NCBI RefSeq assembly: GCF_025200925.1 | Contig: NZ_CP104174.1 | Coordinates: forward strand, 4,154,001 to 4,218,000 | DNA: 64,000 nt | From: Bradyrhizobium sp. CB1015 | GTDB taxonomy: Bacteria > Pseudomonadota > Alphaproteobacteria > Rhizobiales > Xanthobacteraceae | Reading direction: 5' to 3' | In this document: piece by piece, positions 8,919-17,256 of the stretch | Layout of the letters: every line of letters starts with the position of its first letter | Position numbering within the stretch: the first letter of the stretch is position 1 | Position numbers and translations under genes: made by a program | Notes under the pieces: generated by a model | What the model saw: the letters and a program-made list of their open reading frames with translations, nothing else | Database searches by the model: none | Told to the model about the DNA's origin: nothing

Positions 8919-9608
8919 TTAAGCCGGCATCAGGCTGATTGCGGCCGCCGGCAGGTCGCGCATGTGATGGATCAGCCGGTCGGGCTTCAGCTCGGCGATC
9001 GGCACGTCGGTGTAGCCGAAGCTGACCCCGATCACGGGCACGCCGGCCCGCCGGGCGACGCCGACATCGGTTCCGGCATCGCCGACCATGATGCTGGCCT
9101 TCACGTCCCCTCCGGCCCGAGCCACGGTCTCGCGAAAAATGGTCGGATCGGGCTTCTGGACGCCAAACGTGTCGGCGCCGCAGATCGCCGCGAAGCGGCG
9201 GCTGAGGTCGAGCTGGTCCAGCAAGCGCTTGGACAGCCATTCCAACTTGTTGGTGCAGACCGCGAGGCGATGGCCTTGCGCCGAAAACTGGTCGAGCGCG
9301 GCCTCGAGCCCCTCGAAGGGGCGGGATTCCACCGCGATATGGTCGGCGTAATAAGCGATAAAATCCGCGGTCATCCGGTCCATGTCCGCGGGCGTGACGG
9401 TGCGGCCCTCCGCTTCCAGCCCTCGCTCGATCAGCTTGCGGGCGCCGGCGCCGATCATGTTGCGGGCCGAGGCCATCGGCACCGGCGGCAGGCCTTCGCG
9501 GTCGAGCACGTAGTTGAGGGCGGTGATCAGGTCGGGCGCCGTATCCACCAGCGTGCCGTCGAGATCGAAGACGATGGTGTGAGGGGAAGTCGTCTTGAAG
9601 GAGGTCAT
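8919..9608 (-). CDS. gph: Phosphoglycolate phosphatase, HAD superfamily
   Basis: A 229-aa HAD hydrolase that removes phosphate from 2-phosphoglycolate, a product of RuBP oxygenation and of DNA repair. Motif I FDLDGTLVDT gives nucleophile D15 and acid D17. Motif II is AVCTNK, motif III includes the KPDP lysine, and motif IV is MVGDAGTDV. The helical cap lies between residues 20 and 90. ATG 9608 places motif I near the N-terminus, as in the family. It is divergent from rpiA, another sugar-phosphate gene, across a 169-bp promoter region. Other small HAD phosphatases cannot be excluded as the true substrate class. Confidence 0.85.
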   Translation of the reverse strand: MTSFKTTSPHTIVFDLDGTLVDTAPDLITALNYVLDREGLPPVPMASARNMIGAGARKLIERGLEAEGRTVTPADMDRMTADFIAYYADHIAVESRPFEGLEAALDQFSAQGHRLAVCTNKLEWLSKRLLDQLDLSRRFAAICGADTFGVQKPDPTIFRETVARAGGDVKASIMVGDAGTDVGVARRAGVPVIGVSFGYTDVPIAELKPDRLIHHMRDLPAAAISLMPA

Positions 9609-9777
9609 GATCCAAGCGCTACCGGCCCGGTCATATCCGCGCAAGGGGCGGGCCCATAAGATCACCTTATAGGCCTGTTCCCAGACCCTGTTCTCCGGGG
9701 GAAAACGAGGCTACATAGGCCGCCGAAAGCGGCCGGAATCGGCCGCATGTTCGAGACTTCACAAGGCAGGCGCACAC

Positions 9778-10509
9778 GTGAACATGGACCAGTTGAAGCG
9801 GCAGGCTGCGGCGCGTGCGCTGGAGGAGGTGCGCGACGGCATGCAGCTCGGGCTCGGGACCGGCTCGACCGCCAAGCATTTCGTCGAGCTGCTCGGCGAG
9901 CGCGTCGCCGCCGGGCTGAAGGTGATCGGCGTGCCGACCTCCGAGGCGACGCGCGCCGATGCGGAACGTTGCGGCGTGAAGCTGACGACGCTGGATGAGG
10001 TCGACCATCTCGACCTCACAATCGACGGCGCCGACGAGATCGATCCCGAGCTCAATCTGATCAAGGGCGGCGGCGGCGCGCTCTTGCGCGAGAAAATCGT
10101 GGCGGCGGCCTCGGATCGCATGATCGTGATTGCCGACGACAGCAAATGGGTGCCGACGCTCGGCAAGTTTCCGCTGCCGGTCGAGGTCATTCCGTTCGGG
10201 CTCGGTGCGACGCGCCGCGCGATCGAAAAGGCATTTGCCGAATGCGGCGTTTCCGGGCAAATGGCGCTCCGCAAGGCCAAAGGCGGGGACAAGGACGGCC
10301 ACGTTTTTGTCACCGATGGCGGCCACTGGATCGTCGATGCCCAGCTCGGACGTATTACGGATCCTCCCGGTCTCGCCAAGGCGTTGAGCGCGATTCCCGG
10401 CGTGGTCGAGCACGGGCTGTTCATCGGCTTGGCCAGCTCGGCCGTTCTGGCGGGCGGCGGCGGAATCCGCGTGATTGAACGGCGCAAGCCGAAAGGAGAC
10501 CAGGAATGA
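9778..10509 (+). CDS. rpiA: Ribose-5-phosphate isomerase A
   Basis: A 243-aa enzyme interconverting ribose 5-phosphate and ribulose 5-phosphate in the pentose phosphate and Calvin pathways. Family motifs are present: [11 protein letters not shown] (phosphate loop), TIDGADEID with the catalytic Asp, and [11 protein letters not shown] with the catalytic Glu and Lys. Length matches RpiA. The start is either GTG 9778 or ATG 9784 (two codons later). GTG has the better spacing to the AAGGCAGG ribosome site. The stop overlaps the start of the next gene by 4 bp, so the two are co-translated. Confidence 0.96.
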   Translation: MNMDQLKRQAAARALEEVRDGMQLGLGTGSTAKHFVELLGERVAAGLKVIGVPTSEATRADAERCGVKLTTLDEVDHLDLTIDGADEIDPELNLIKGGGGALLREKIVAAASDRMIVIADDSKWVPTLGKFPLPVEVIPFGLGATRRAIEKAFAECGVSGQMALRKAKGGDKDGHVFVTDGGHWIVDAQLGRITDPPGLAKALSAIPGVVEHGLFIGLASSAVLAGGGGIRVIERRKPKGDQE

Positions 10510-11048
10510 AGAACGTGTTGAAATTCTTGCCGGCCGCGACGCTCGCTGCGGGATTGGCCCTTTCGGCCGCCCCGGCCATGGCGCAGCAGGCGGGCCAGAA
10601 GGCTCCCGCGGCGCCGGCCCAGCCAAAGGCCTCGCCCGCGGCGATTGCGGCGGCCAAGGAGATCTTGCAGATCAAGAACGCCGCCGCGATGTATGCGGGC
10701 GCCGTGCCCGGCATGGTCGAGAAGACCAAGGGCGCGCTGATCCAGCAGAACCTGAATTACCAGAAGGACCTCAACGAGGTCGCCCCGATCGTGGCCCAGC
10801 AGCTCAACGGCCGCCAGAACGAGATCGGCGAAGGCATGGCGCAGATCTATGCCAGCGAGTTCACCGAGCAGGAGCTGAAGGACCTCGTCACTTTCTACAA
10901 GTCGCCCCTGGGCAAGAAGCTGATCGATGCCGAGCCGCGCGCGATCGGGCAGAGCATGGCGTTCATGAACACCTGGGCCCAGAGCTTCTCGGAAACGGTG
11001 ATGGGCGCCTTCCGTGCCGAGATGCGCAAGCGTGGCAAGGAGATCTGA
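10506..11048 (+). CDS. Secreted DUF2059 protein
   Basis: A 180-aa periplasmic protein. A signal peptide covers about residues 1-26 with an AMA-Q cleavage site. A low-complexity Ala/Pro/Gln/Lys linker follows to about 45, then a helical DUF2059 domain (about 50-175) with the family's [17 protein letters not shown] segment. Function is unknown; the family is common in alphaproteobacteria. The ATG overlaps the rpiA stop (ATGA), and the gene sits 46 bp before glutathione reductase, so rpiA, this gene and gor may form one transcript. Any tie to redox stress rests on that context only. Confidence 0.85.
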   Translation: MKNVLKFLPAATLAAGLALSAAPAMAQQAGQKAPAAPAQPKASPAAIAAAKEILQIKNAAAMYAGAVPGMVEKTKGALIQQNLNYQKDLNEVAPIVAQQLNGRQNEIGEGMAQIYASEFTEQELKDLVTFYKSPLGKKLIDAEPRAIGQSMAFMNTWAQSFSETVMGAFRAEMRKRGKEI

Positions 11049-11094
11049 GCGCAACTATTTGAAAGGCAGTTCTTGAAAGGGGTCGGAGTGGACA

Positions 11095-12483
11095 ATGGCT
11101 GAATTCGACGTCGACCTCTTCGTCATTGGTGGCGGCTCGGGCGGCGTCCGTGCCGCCCGCATCGCGGCCGGTTACGGCGCCCGCGTCATGATCGCGGAAG
11201 AGTACCGCATGGGCGGCACCTGCGTGATCCGCGGCTGCGTGCCGAAGAAGCTGTTCGTGATCGGCTCGCATGTCCGTCAGGAGCTCGAGGACGCGGCCGG
11301 CTTCGGCTGGACCGTTCCGCCCGCGAGCTTCGACTGGCCGACGCTGATCGCCAACAAGGACAAGGAGATCGCGCGACTGGAGGCGGCCTATACCGCCAAC
11401 GTCGAGAAATCAGGCGCGCAGATCGTCAAGAGCCGCGCGGTGATCGAGGACAAGCACACCGTCCGCCTGCTCGAGAACGACAAGAAGGTCACGGCGAAGT
11501 ACATCCTGATCGCGACCGGCGGCGCGCCCAACCATGGCGCGGCGATCCCCGGCATCGAGCACGTGATCTCCTCGAACGAGGCGTTCCATCTGAAGAAGCT
11601 GCCGAAGCGGATCGTGATCCAGGGCGGCGGCTATATCGCGCTGGAATTCGCCGGCATCTTCGCCGGCTTCGGCTCCGACGTCACGGTGATCTATCGCGGC
11701 GACAACATTCTGCGCGGCTTCGACGAGGATGTCCGGACCCATGTCCGCGCCGAGATGGAGAAGCAGGGCATCACCATCCTCACCGGCTGCACCGTGGCCA
11801 AGGTCGACCGTCACGGCGAGGACTTCACCACGCACCTGTCGAACGGCTCGAGCCTGGCCTCCGATCAGGTGATGTTCGCGATCGGCCGCCATCCGAACCT
11901 CGCCAATCTCGGCCTGGAGAATGCCGGCGTCGCCATCAATCCCGCGAATGGCGGCATCGCCGTCGACCATTTCTCCAAGAGCTCGGTGGACAGCATCTAT
12001 GCCATCGGCGACGTCACCCACCGCTTCAACCTGACGCCGGTGGCGATCCGCGAGGGCCATGCCTTCGCCGACACGGTGTTCGGCAAGCGCGAGGTGCAGG
12101 TCGATCACGCCAACATTCCGACGGCGGTGTTCTCACAGCCGGAGGTCGGCACGGTCGGCCTGACGGAAACCGAGGCGCGCGCGCAATTCAGCCACGTCGA
12201 CATCTACAAGACGACGTTCCGGCCCATCAAGGCGACGATGTCCGGCCGCGACACCCGCGTGCTGATGAAGCTCGTGGTCGACGGCGCGACCGACCGCGTG
12301 CTCGGCTGCCATATCGTCGGCGATGCCGCCGCCGAGATCACGCAAGCCGTCGCGATCGCGGTGAAGATGAAGGCGACCAAGGCGGATTTCGACGCGACCA
12401 TCGCGCTGCATCCGACCGCGGCCGAAGAGCTCGTCACCATGCGCACCCCGACCGCACGCCATGTGCGGCAGGCGGCGGAGTAG
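11095..12483 (+). CDS. gor: Glutathione-disulfide reductase
   Basis: A 462-aa FAD-dependent oxidoreductase that reduces GSSG with NADPH in the cytosol. The FAD motif GGGSGG is at 12-17. The redox disulfide is C43/C48 in GTCVIRGCVPKK. The NADPH fold (about 165-200) has GGGYIALEFA. The second FAD contact is IYAIGDVT. The C-terminal interface holds the catalytic HPTAAEE motif with its His-Glu pair. The CVIRGC variant fits the short alphaproteobacterial/cyanobacterial GR clade. An inverted repeat begins about 30 bp after the stop. Confidence 0.95.
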   Translation: MAEFDVDLFVIGGGSGGVRAARIAAGYGARVMIAEEYRMGGTCVIRGCVPKKLFVIGSHVRQELEDAAGFGWTVPPASFDWPTLIANKDKEIARLEAAYTANVEKSGAQIVKSRAVIEDKHTVRLLENDKKVTAKYILIATGGAPNHGAAIPGIEHVISSNEAFHLKKLPKRIVIQGGGYIALEFAGIFAGFGSDVTVIYRGDNILRGFDEDVRTHVRAEMEKQGITILTGCTVAKVDRHGEDFTTHLSNGSSLASDQVMFAIGRHPNLANLGLENAGVAINPANGGIAVDHFSKSSVDSIYAIGDVTHRFNLTPVAIREGHAFADTVFGKREVQVDHANIPTAVFSQPEVGTVGLTETEARAQFSHVDIYKTTFRPIKATMSGRDTRVLMKLVVDGATDRVLGCHIVGDAAAEITQAVAIAVKMKATKADFDATIALHPTAAEELVTMRTPTARHVRQAAE

Positions 12484-12513
12484 GGCTGTCGTCCGCTGGA
12501 CGAGCTCGGCCTG

Positions 12514-12625
12514 CATGGTCCGAGACGCCCGCTGCGGCGGGCTTCTCACCATGAGGGTCCAAGATTTCGCCGCAGGTCGCGACCTCATCCTGAGGGCCGC
12601 CCTAGGCGGCGTCTCGAAGGATGGC
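12514..12625. repeat. Inverted repeat between gor and the bicupin gene
   Basis: Arms at about 12514-12556 and 12583-12625 are imperfect reverse complements. They share the blocks CGAGACGCC/GGCGTCTCG and ATGAGG/CCTCAT. Another member of the same family lies at 16902-17037. It sits between convergent genes, where a folded RNA could act as a terminator on both strands. Confidence 0.8.
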
Positions 12626-12643
12626 CGCAAACGAGACGCGCGC

Positions 12644-13783
12644 CTACCCGTACAAATACCCGACCGGCTTGCCTTCGGTGCGCAAAGGACGCACGTCCTT
12701 TTGCGTGATGATCTGGCCGGCGAGGCCGTCGATCTCGTCGCGCTGCGTCGCCGTCCAGCTGCGCAGCTCGTTCATGCCCTTGAGCAGGCCGAGGCGGAGC
12801 ACCTGGGTGTTTTCGCCGACGCCGATGAGGCTGATGGAACCCTTGCCGGCCGTCACCACGTCGCCGGCAGAGAGCTCGAAGCTCTCGCCGGACTTTTTCT
12901 GGAATTCGGCCGTGCCGCGAATGACGCGATAGATCGCGACCTCGCCCTTCGCAAAACAGGTCGCGTCCGCTGCGGCAGACGTGCTCTTCGGCAAGAGTGC
13001 GTGGCCACACGGGTCGGTCGCGATGATGTGGCCCGTGACGAGATGCCCGCTCGGAATCTCGATGCCGATATCGCGCACGTAGACCGGCATCGCCGATCTG
13101 ACAGAACCATCGGTGAGCGGCTTAAACAGCGCGTCGAGCGCCAGGGGATCCTGAAGCCAGAAGCCGGCATCGGCCGGGCGGTCATGCAGCGGATGGCTCC
13201 AGGCCACGCGCGGCGTTTCGTCCTCATTGATCTGATCCGGACCGACAATGGTCGGATTCGGAAAGGTGGTGGGATCGGTGATGAAGGCTTCGAGGAATTT
13301 GCCGGAATAGCCCATCGAGATCGGATCGGGCACCACCGTCTGCGGCGTCTTCAAATTCTCTTCGGTCGACAGGCCCGACCAAGTGTAGAACAGCTGGCGA
13401 TGCACGATCGCGCTTTGCAGCATCACCGCGCCCGGGCCGACATTGTACCAGCGGCCGTCATAGTCGAAGGTGAACGCGCCCGAGGTGACCAGCACGAGCT
13501 GAAAGCCGCCCGGCGGCAAATGCAGATGGAAATCGGTGGGGCCGGTGTCGGGCCGATAGATCGGCAGATTGGTCGCGACCTCGTGCAGGAGGAAGGTTTC
13601 GTTGTTGGCGTGGAAGCCTTCGTTGGCGCGGTTGTAGAGCGCCTGCGGCCGGTACGTCGCCTCGAATTTCGCATTCTTGTCGCGATCGATCGCCACGAAG
13701 TCCTGATCGTTGAGGCGCAGCCGCGCGCCGTTCGGATGGGTGAGACCGGTGAATTTGATATCTCCGGCAGCATGCACGTTCAT
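12644..13783 (-). CDS. Bicupin-like protein of unknown function
   Basis: A 379-aa protein with two beta-barrel-like halves. The first (about 70-130) contains DFHLHLPPGGFQL and a GPGAVMLQSAIVHRQL strand, reminiscent of cupin motifs. The second (about 265-345) contains GEVAIYRVIRGTAEFQKKSGESFELSAGDVV in its core. The first half keeps several His residues that could hold a metal; the second is poor in His. It is not the homogentisate or gentisate dioxygenase signature. ATG 13783 has a GGAG ribosome site 6 nt upstream on this strand. The gene is monocistronic. Function unassigned; a cofactor-dependent oxygenase or a sugar-binding cupin are both possible. Confidence 0.7.
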   Translation of the reverse strand: MNVHAAGDIKFTGLTHPNGARLRLNDQDFVAIDRDKNAKFEATYRPQALYNRANEGFHANNETFLLHEVATNLPIYRPDTGPTDFHLHLPPGGFQLVLVTSGAFTFDYDGRWYNVGPGAVMLQSAIVHRQLFYTWSGLSTEENLKTPQTVVPDPISMGYSGKFLEAFITDPTTFPNPTIVGPDQINEDETPRVAWSHPLHDRPADAGFWLQDPLALDALFKPLTDGSVRSAMPVYVRDIGIEIPSGHLVTGHIIATDPCGHALLPKSTSAAADATCFAKGEVAIYRVIRGTAEFQKKSGESFELSAGDVVTAGKGSISLIGVGENTQVLRLGLLKGMNELRSWTATQRDEIDGLAGQIITQKDVRPLRTEGKPVGYLYG

Positions 13784-14134
13784 GGCATTCTCCGATCTGA
13801 GGCCATTCATCCCGGAGCCGAGCGCACGTAACTTGCCGCTCCTCATCGTGGCGGGGCGGGGACTTGGCTTGATGCTGTCTTGCGAATTTCAGGCCAGTCG
13901 GAACGCAATGCGGCGCGCCGGCCCGCCGGCTGCACGTGGCGCGCAAATAATCGAGATTGCACCTGAGGTTAGACGATAGGTGCCGCTGACGAGACTTAGC
14001 TGTCCGCGCGAGCCGCAAGTCGGGTGGGGCGACTTGCCTTGTCTAATTTGTCGGCAGGTCCTGCAAAGGGCATGCAGCCGCGCCGGCCGGCCGCCGCGAC
14101 GGGCAAACGCCGGCGGTTCAGCGTCTGGTGCGGT
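13784..14134. other. 351-bp intergenic region with a strong stem-loop
   Basis: This region lies between two minus-strand genes and holds no credible coding frame. It contains a perfect 8-bp stem, GCAAGTCG/CGACTTGC, at 14015-14037 (7-nt loop). It must also hold the promoter of the bicupin gene. Confidence 0.5.
14015..14037. terminator. Stem-loop, possible terminator of the zinc-ribbon gene
   Basis: Stem GCAAGTCG (14015-14022) pairs with CGACTTGC (14030-14037) around a 7-nt G-rich loop. It lies about 98 bp beyond the stop of the minus-strand zinc-ribbon gene. No T run follows on the minus strand; on the plus strand CTTGTCTAATTTG follows. The direction and role are therefore uncertain. Confidence 0.4.
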
Positions 14135-14320
14135 TCACTCGAATGATCGACGGAGCACCGGCGCGGGCTTGCCGGACGGGCTGTCAGCCCATTTTGCCAT
14201 GTCCATCGCGCGCGCGTCGAAGCCCTCGCACCACAGGCAACTCGCCTCGGCGCGGTCTTTGGCCGGCAGCATCGGGACAAGCGCATGGCCGCAGCCGGTG
14301 CAGGATGTGATGCGATTCAT
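14135..14320 (-). CDS. 61-aa zinc-ribbon miniprotein
   Basis: A small cytosolic protein, MNRITSCTGCGHAL at the N-terminus, with CTGC and a later CLWC pair (about 7-10 and 33-36). The two CxxC knuckles 22 residues apart are typical of a structural zinc ribbon. The C-terminus is hydrophilic. I chose ATG 14320 because GTGGAGAAG supplies a good ribosome site and the zinc ribbon then starts the protein. An upstream extension is open but looks unlike protein. It might bind nucleic acid or a partner protein. No function can be assigned. Confidence 0.65.
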   Translation of the reverse strand: MNRITSCTGCGHALVPMLPAKDRAEASCLWCEGFDARAMDMAKWADSPSGKPAPVLRRSFE

Positions 14321-14757
14321 GCGCTTCTCCACGATCGTCGAATTCAGGAATGGCAGTTTCGTCGCCGAAGCTTGCGCGGGCGCTATGACGACGCGGGAGC
14401 GCTGCGTCCAACGAGAGCGCTCGTTCCTGAGATCGCGGATGTAGCAATCCATCGTGACACGGCTGCGATGCCGCCGCGCAGCTGCTTAATCAAATATAGC
14501 AACACGGAACCAATGCGGCGGCTAGTCGCAGTGTCCTCGCCTTGATTCCGACAGGCCCGCGGTTATCTCTGAGGCGAACAAGAATCCGGGCCCCTCTGGC
14601 GAGGACGCCGACAACGTCGGCAAACCTCGTGATGTCGGATGACCTGTCCCGCGCGAATGCGATGGATCGGCCGATTGTCGGGCCCCTGTTCGTTCTCTCC
14701 GACCATTCGTCTCCATCGCAGCTCCGTGCGGCCATTGCGCAAGCTAAGGGAGCTACG
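14321..14757. other. 437-bp divergent intergenic region
   Basis: This region separates the minus-strand zinc-ribbon gene from the plus-strand TerB-like gene, so it should contain both promoters. The TerB reading frame stays open upstream to 14542, but that extension is Arg/Ser-rich and has no ribosome site, so I treat it as non-coding. I see no repeat or RNA gene. Confidence 0.45.
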
Positions 14758-15231
14758 ATGTCCGACGCCAAAACCTCAAATCCGAGCGAGATCGAGATCA
14801 CGGAACCGTCCAGCCTGAATGAGCAGGCCGCGGCCGCGCTGGTGATCGTCGGCGCGCTCGTTGCGATTGCCGACCGGCGCGTCTCGCCGGTCGAACGCGA
14901 CGAGGTGATCCGTTTCATCAGGGACCGCAAGCTGGCGCCGCACATCGCCGACGAACGGCTCTGTGCGATGTTCGACGAACTCGCCGAGCGGCTCGAAGAG
15001 CCGGATTTTGCCAATGTCGTGATCGACACGCTGCGGCCGGTTTCGAACCTGCCGCTCTCGTCGCATCTGGTGGAGCTGTCGGAGCGCGTTGCTGCCGCAG
15101 ACGAGGACGTGCATCCCCACGAAGTCCAGGCGATCAAATTGTTGCGCTTGCTGACGCTGGTGCTGCCGCGCGCCAAGCCGGTCGTGGCAAGTGCGGCGGG
15201 CCCCAAGCTGCAGGCCGCCGCCAAGGAGTAA
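14758..15231 (+). CDS. TerB-like (tellurite resistance) family protein
   Basis: A 157-aa acidic, all-helical protein. Residues about 20-145 match the TerB-like fold: a hydrophobic first helix (AAAALVIVGALVAIADRRVSP), the Asp-Arg-Arg turn and the ERDEVIRFI helix, then a second half with AAADEDVHPHEVQAI. TerB domains are linked to membrane-associated stress complexes with TerC proteins. ATG 14758 is preceded by AAGGGAGC. The next gene starts 2 bp after its stop, and a TerC protein follows that, so these three genes form one operon. Tellurite resistance itself has not been shown for such clusters; general envelope or metal stress is the safer reading. Confidence 0.8.
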   Translation: MSDAKTSNPSEIEITEPSSLNEQAAAALVIVGALVAIADRRVSPVERDEVIRFIRDRKLAPHIADERLCAMFDELAERLEEPDFANVVIDTLRPVSNLPLSSHLVELSERVAAADEDVHPHEVQAIKLLRLLTLVLPRAKPVVASAAGPKLQAAAKE

Positions 15232-15233
15232 GC

Positions 15234-15596
15234 ATGAGCACGGTTTCGAACGAGCGCGCCGAGCAAATCGAGGGCACCACCGGCCAGATCGCCGGTGGAG
15301 ACCCGCGCCTGGCCAAGCTCGTCGACCGCCTGCCGCCGCGCATGAGCAACACCCTGACTTATCTGCTCAAGCCGTCCAGCCGCTGGGTCAGGATTCCCTC
15401 GGGCGCGTTGCTGGTCGTCGGCGGTGTGCTCGCCTTCCTGCCGGTGCTCGGCGTCTGGATGCTGCCGCTCGGCCTCGCGCTGCTCGCCGAGGACGTGCCC
15501 GCGCTACGCTCCTCCCGTTCAAAGGTCTTCGACTGGATCGAGCGCCGCAAGCCGCATTGGATCGATCCGTCGGCATCGAAGAATGATCAAACATGA
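15234..15596 (+). CDS. Small membrane protein of the TerB-TerC operon
   Basis: A 120-aa protein. About 55 cytosolic residues are followed by one hydrophobic hairpin (about 58-88, IPSGALLVVGGVLAFLPVLG then GLALLAEDVP) and a short basic tail ending with a WIERRKPHW segment. The pattern resembles the PGPGW-type putative transmembrane family. Its start is 2 bp after the TerB-like stop, and its stop overlaps the TerC start by 4 bp (ATGA), so all three are co-translated. It could anchor the TerB protein to the membrane beside TerC; this is inference from order. Confidence 0.75.
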   Translation: MSTVSNERAEQIEGTTGQIAGGDPRLAKLVDRLPPRMSNTLTYLLKPSSRWVRIPSGALLVVGGVLAFLPVLGVWMLPLGLALLAEDVPALRSSRSKVFDWIERRKPHWIDPSASKNDQT

Positions 15597-16231
15597 CTGA
15601 ATTCATCACCCCCGAAGCGCTGACCGCGCTGTTCCAAGTCATCCTGATCGACCTCGTGCTCGCCGGCGACAACGCTGTCGTCATTGGTCTTGCCGCGGCG
15701 GGCCTGCCGGCAGGGCAACGCCGCCGGGCCATCATCGTCGGCATCGCCGCGGCCACTGGCTTGCGCATCGTCTTTGCCGGCGTCGCGACCCAGCTCCTGC
15801 AGGTCATCGGCCTGCTGCTCGCCGGCGGCGTGCTGCTGCTCTGGGTGTGCTGGAAGATGTGGCGCGAATTGCGCGAGCAGTCAGCGCATTCGCGCCAGCT
15901 CGCCTTCAGCCATGGCGGCAGCGCGGACGCTGCCCCGGTGCAGGGAAAGACCTTCGGCCAGGCGGCGGTGCAGATCGTTGCCGCCGACGTCTCGATGTCG
16001 CTCGACAACGTACTCGCAGTCGCGGGTGCTGCGCGCGAGCATCCCTACATCCTCGCCTTCGGCCTGTTGCTGTCGGTTGCGATGATGGGCGTTGCCGCCG
16101 ATCTGCTCGGCCGCGTGCTCCAGAAGCATCGCTGGGTCGCCTATGTCGGCTTAGCCATCATCATTTACGTCGCTTTCGAGATGATCTATCGGGGCTCGCT
16201 CGAGCTCGCACCCGTCATCGCGAGTCTCTAG
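15593..16231 (+). CDS. TerC-family integral membrane protein
   Basis: A 212-aa inner-membrane protein of the TerC/YjbE group, which includes manganese exporters and tellurium-resistance proteins. Seven or so hydrophobic helices are visible. The two conserved acidic motifs that could carry a cation are LIDLVLAGDNAVVIGLA (about 17-34) and AADVSMSLDNVLAVAGAA (about 131-148). A soluble loop of about 30 aa lies in the middle. Its start overlaps the preceding gene, which points to a shared complex. Mn2+ or other metal export fits the family but is not proved by sequence. Confidence 0.88.
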   Translation: MTEFITPEALTALFQVILIDLVLAGDNAVVIGLAAAGLPAGQRRRAIIVGIAAATGLRIVFAGVATQLLQVIGLLLAGGVLLLWVCWKMWRELREQSAHSRQLAFSHGGSADAAPVQGKTFGQAAVQIVAADVSMSLDNVLAVAGAAREHPYILAFGLLLSVAMMGVAADLLGRVLQKHRWVAYVGLAIIIYVAFEMIYRGSLELAPVIASL

Positions 16232-16264
16232 AGGCGCATGCCTGTCTGCAATCCGGAGTGATCA

Positions 16265-16849
16265 ATGACGTCTGAACTTAAAGCACCTTCGGCGCCGGCC
16301 GCGCCGCTGCCGCCGGTCGGCCTGTTTCCGAAGCTGATCTTCGGCTCGCGCTGGCTGCAATTGCCGCTCTATATCGGCCTCATCGTCGCGCAGGCCGTCT
16401 ATGTGCTGTTGTTCCTGAAGGAGCTCTGGCACCTGGTCGTGCATTCGTTCGACGCCAGCGAGCAGCAGATCATGCTGGTCGTGCTCGGGCTGATCGACGT
16501 CGTGATGATCTCGAACCTGCTGGTGATGGTGATCGTCGGCGGCTACGAAACCTTCGTCTCCCGCCTGAACCTGAGCGGGCATCCGGACGAGCCGGAATGG
16601 CTCAGTCACGTCAATGCCAGCGTGCTCAAGATCAAGCTCGCGATGGCGATCATCGGCATCTCCTCGATCTCTCTGCTCAGGACCTTCATCGAGGCCGGCA
16701 ATCTCGGCACGACGCGGAGCAATTTCACCGAGACCGGGGTGATGTGGCAGGTCCTGATCCACATGACCTTCATCATCTCGGCGATCGGCATCGCCTGGGT
16801 CGATCGCCTCAGCGAGAGCGGCCATGGCAACAAGGCCGAGCACGGCTGA
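16265..16849 (+). CDS. UPF0114 (YqhA-like) membrane protein
   Basis: A 194-aa inner-membrane protein with the UPF0114 pattern: SRWLQLPLYIGLIVAQ starts helix 1, then VVLGLIDVVMISNLLVMVIVGG, SINASVLK-type loop (HVNASVLKIKLAMAIIGI) and a last helix (WQVLIHMTFIISAIGIAWVDR). Function of YqhA is unknown. It lies 33 bp downstream of the TerC gene on the same strand, so it may be the fourth gene of the membrane-stress operon. An inverted repeat that could end the transcript lies about 50 bp downstream. Confidence 0.9.
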   Translation: MTSELKAPSAPAAPLPPVGLFPKLIFGSRWLQLPLYIGLIVAQAVYVLLFLKELWHLVVHSFDASEQQIMLVVLGLIDVVMISNLLVMVIVGGYETFVSRLNLSGHPDEPEWLSHVNASVLKIKLAMAIIGISSISLLRTFIEAGNLGTTRSNFTETGVMWQVLIHMTFIISAIGIAWVDRLSESGHGNKAEHG

Positions 16850-16901
16850 TCAGGCTCGAGCGGCCAATGCTCGGGCTATTGCGCTTGAGAGCTTTCCCTG
16901 C

Positions 16902-17037
16902 GGCCATCCTTCGAGACGCCCGCTTTAGGCGGGCTCCTCAGGATGAGGACGGAGGGTGTGGCTGTAGTTTTGCGGGCACTGACGCGGGATTAGCCTCATC
17001 CTGAGGAGGCGCGTCAGCGCCGTCTCGAAGGACGAGG
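16902..17037. repeat. Inverted repeat, same family as 12514-12625
   Basis: The left arm (16902-16948) and right arm (16994-17037) are imperfect reverse complements sharing CATCCTTCGAGACG/CGTCTCGAAGG and CCTCAGGATGAGG/CCTCATCCTGAGG. The second copy of the family is near gor. A 45-bp spacer separates the arms. It follows the UPF0114 gene and probably shapes its mRNA 3' end. Confidence 0.82.
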
Positions 17038-17228
17038 CGTGCGCGCTGGTTGCAGCTACAATCGATATTCGGTTGCCCTGGGGCGCCCCTCGAGCCCGCC
17101 TGATCGTCCGGTCGGGCGGGACTCTTCCTTCGAGATCGATAAAATTGTCTGCAATCGGTTCAGCGCCGGCAAACGCTGCGGACAAGAAGCAGGGCGCCTT
17201 AAACCAGGCCTTTGGAACCGATCTGCAT

Positions 17229-17248
17229 CCTGCCCGCAAAAGGGCAGG
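17229..17248 (+). promoter_or_regulatory. Leader hairpin covering the ribosome site of the 87-aa gene
   Basis: CCTGCCC (17229-17235) pairs perfectly with GGGCAGG (17242-17248) around a 6-nt loop, GCAAAA. The 3' arm includes the only purine-rich Shine-Dalgarno candidate, and the ATG is 8 nt further on. Folding would hide the ribosome site. It could be a thermosensor-like or protein-bound switch, or chance in GC-rich DNA. Confidence 0.4.
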
Positions 17249-17256
17249 GCATCGGC

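Larger units (their letters stand above)
16850..17256. other. 407-bp intergenic region with repeat and leader hairpin
   Basis: It contains the inverted repeat at 16902-17037 (listed separately), a stretch without coding character to about 17220, and the leader hairpin of the next gene at 17229-17248. No promoter with clear -35/-10 boxes stands out. Confidence 0.5.
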
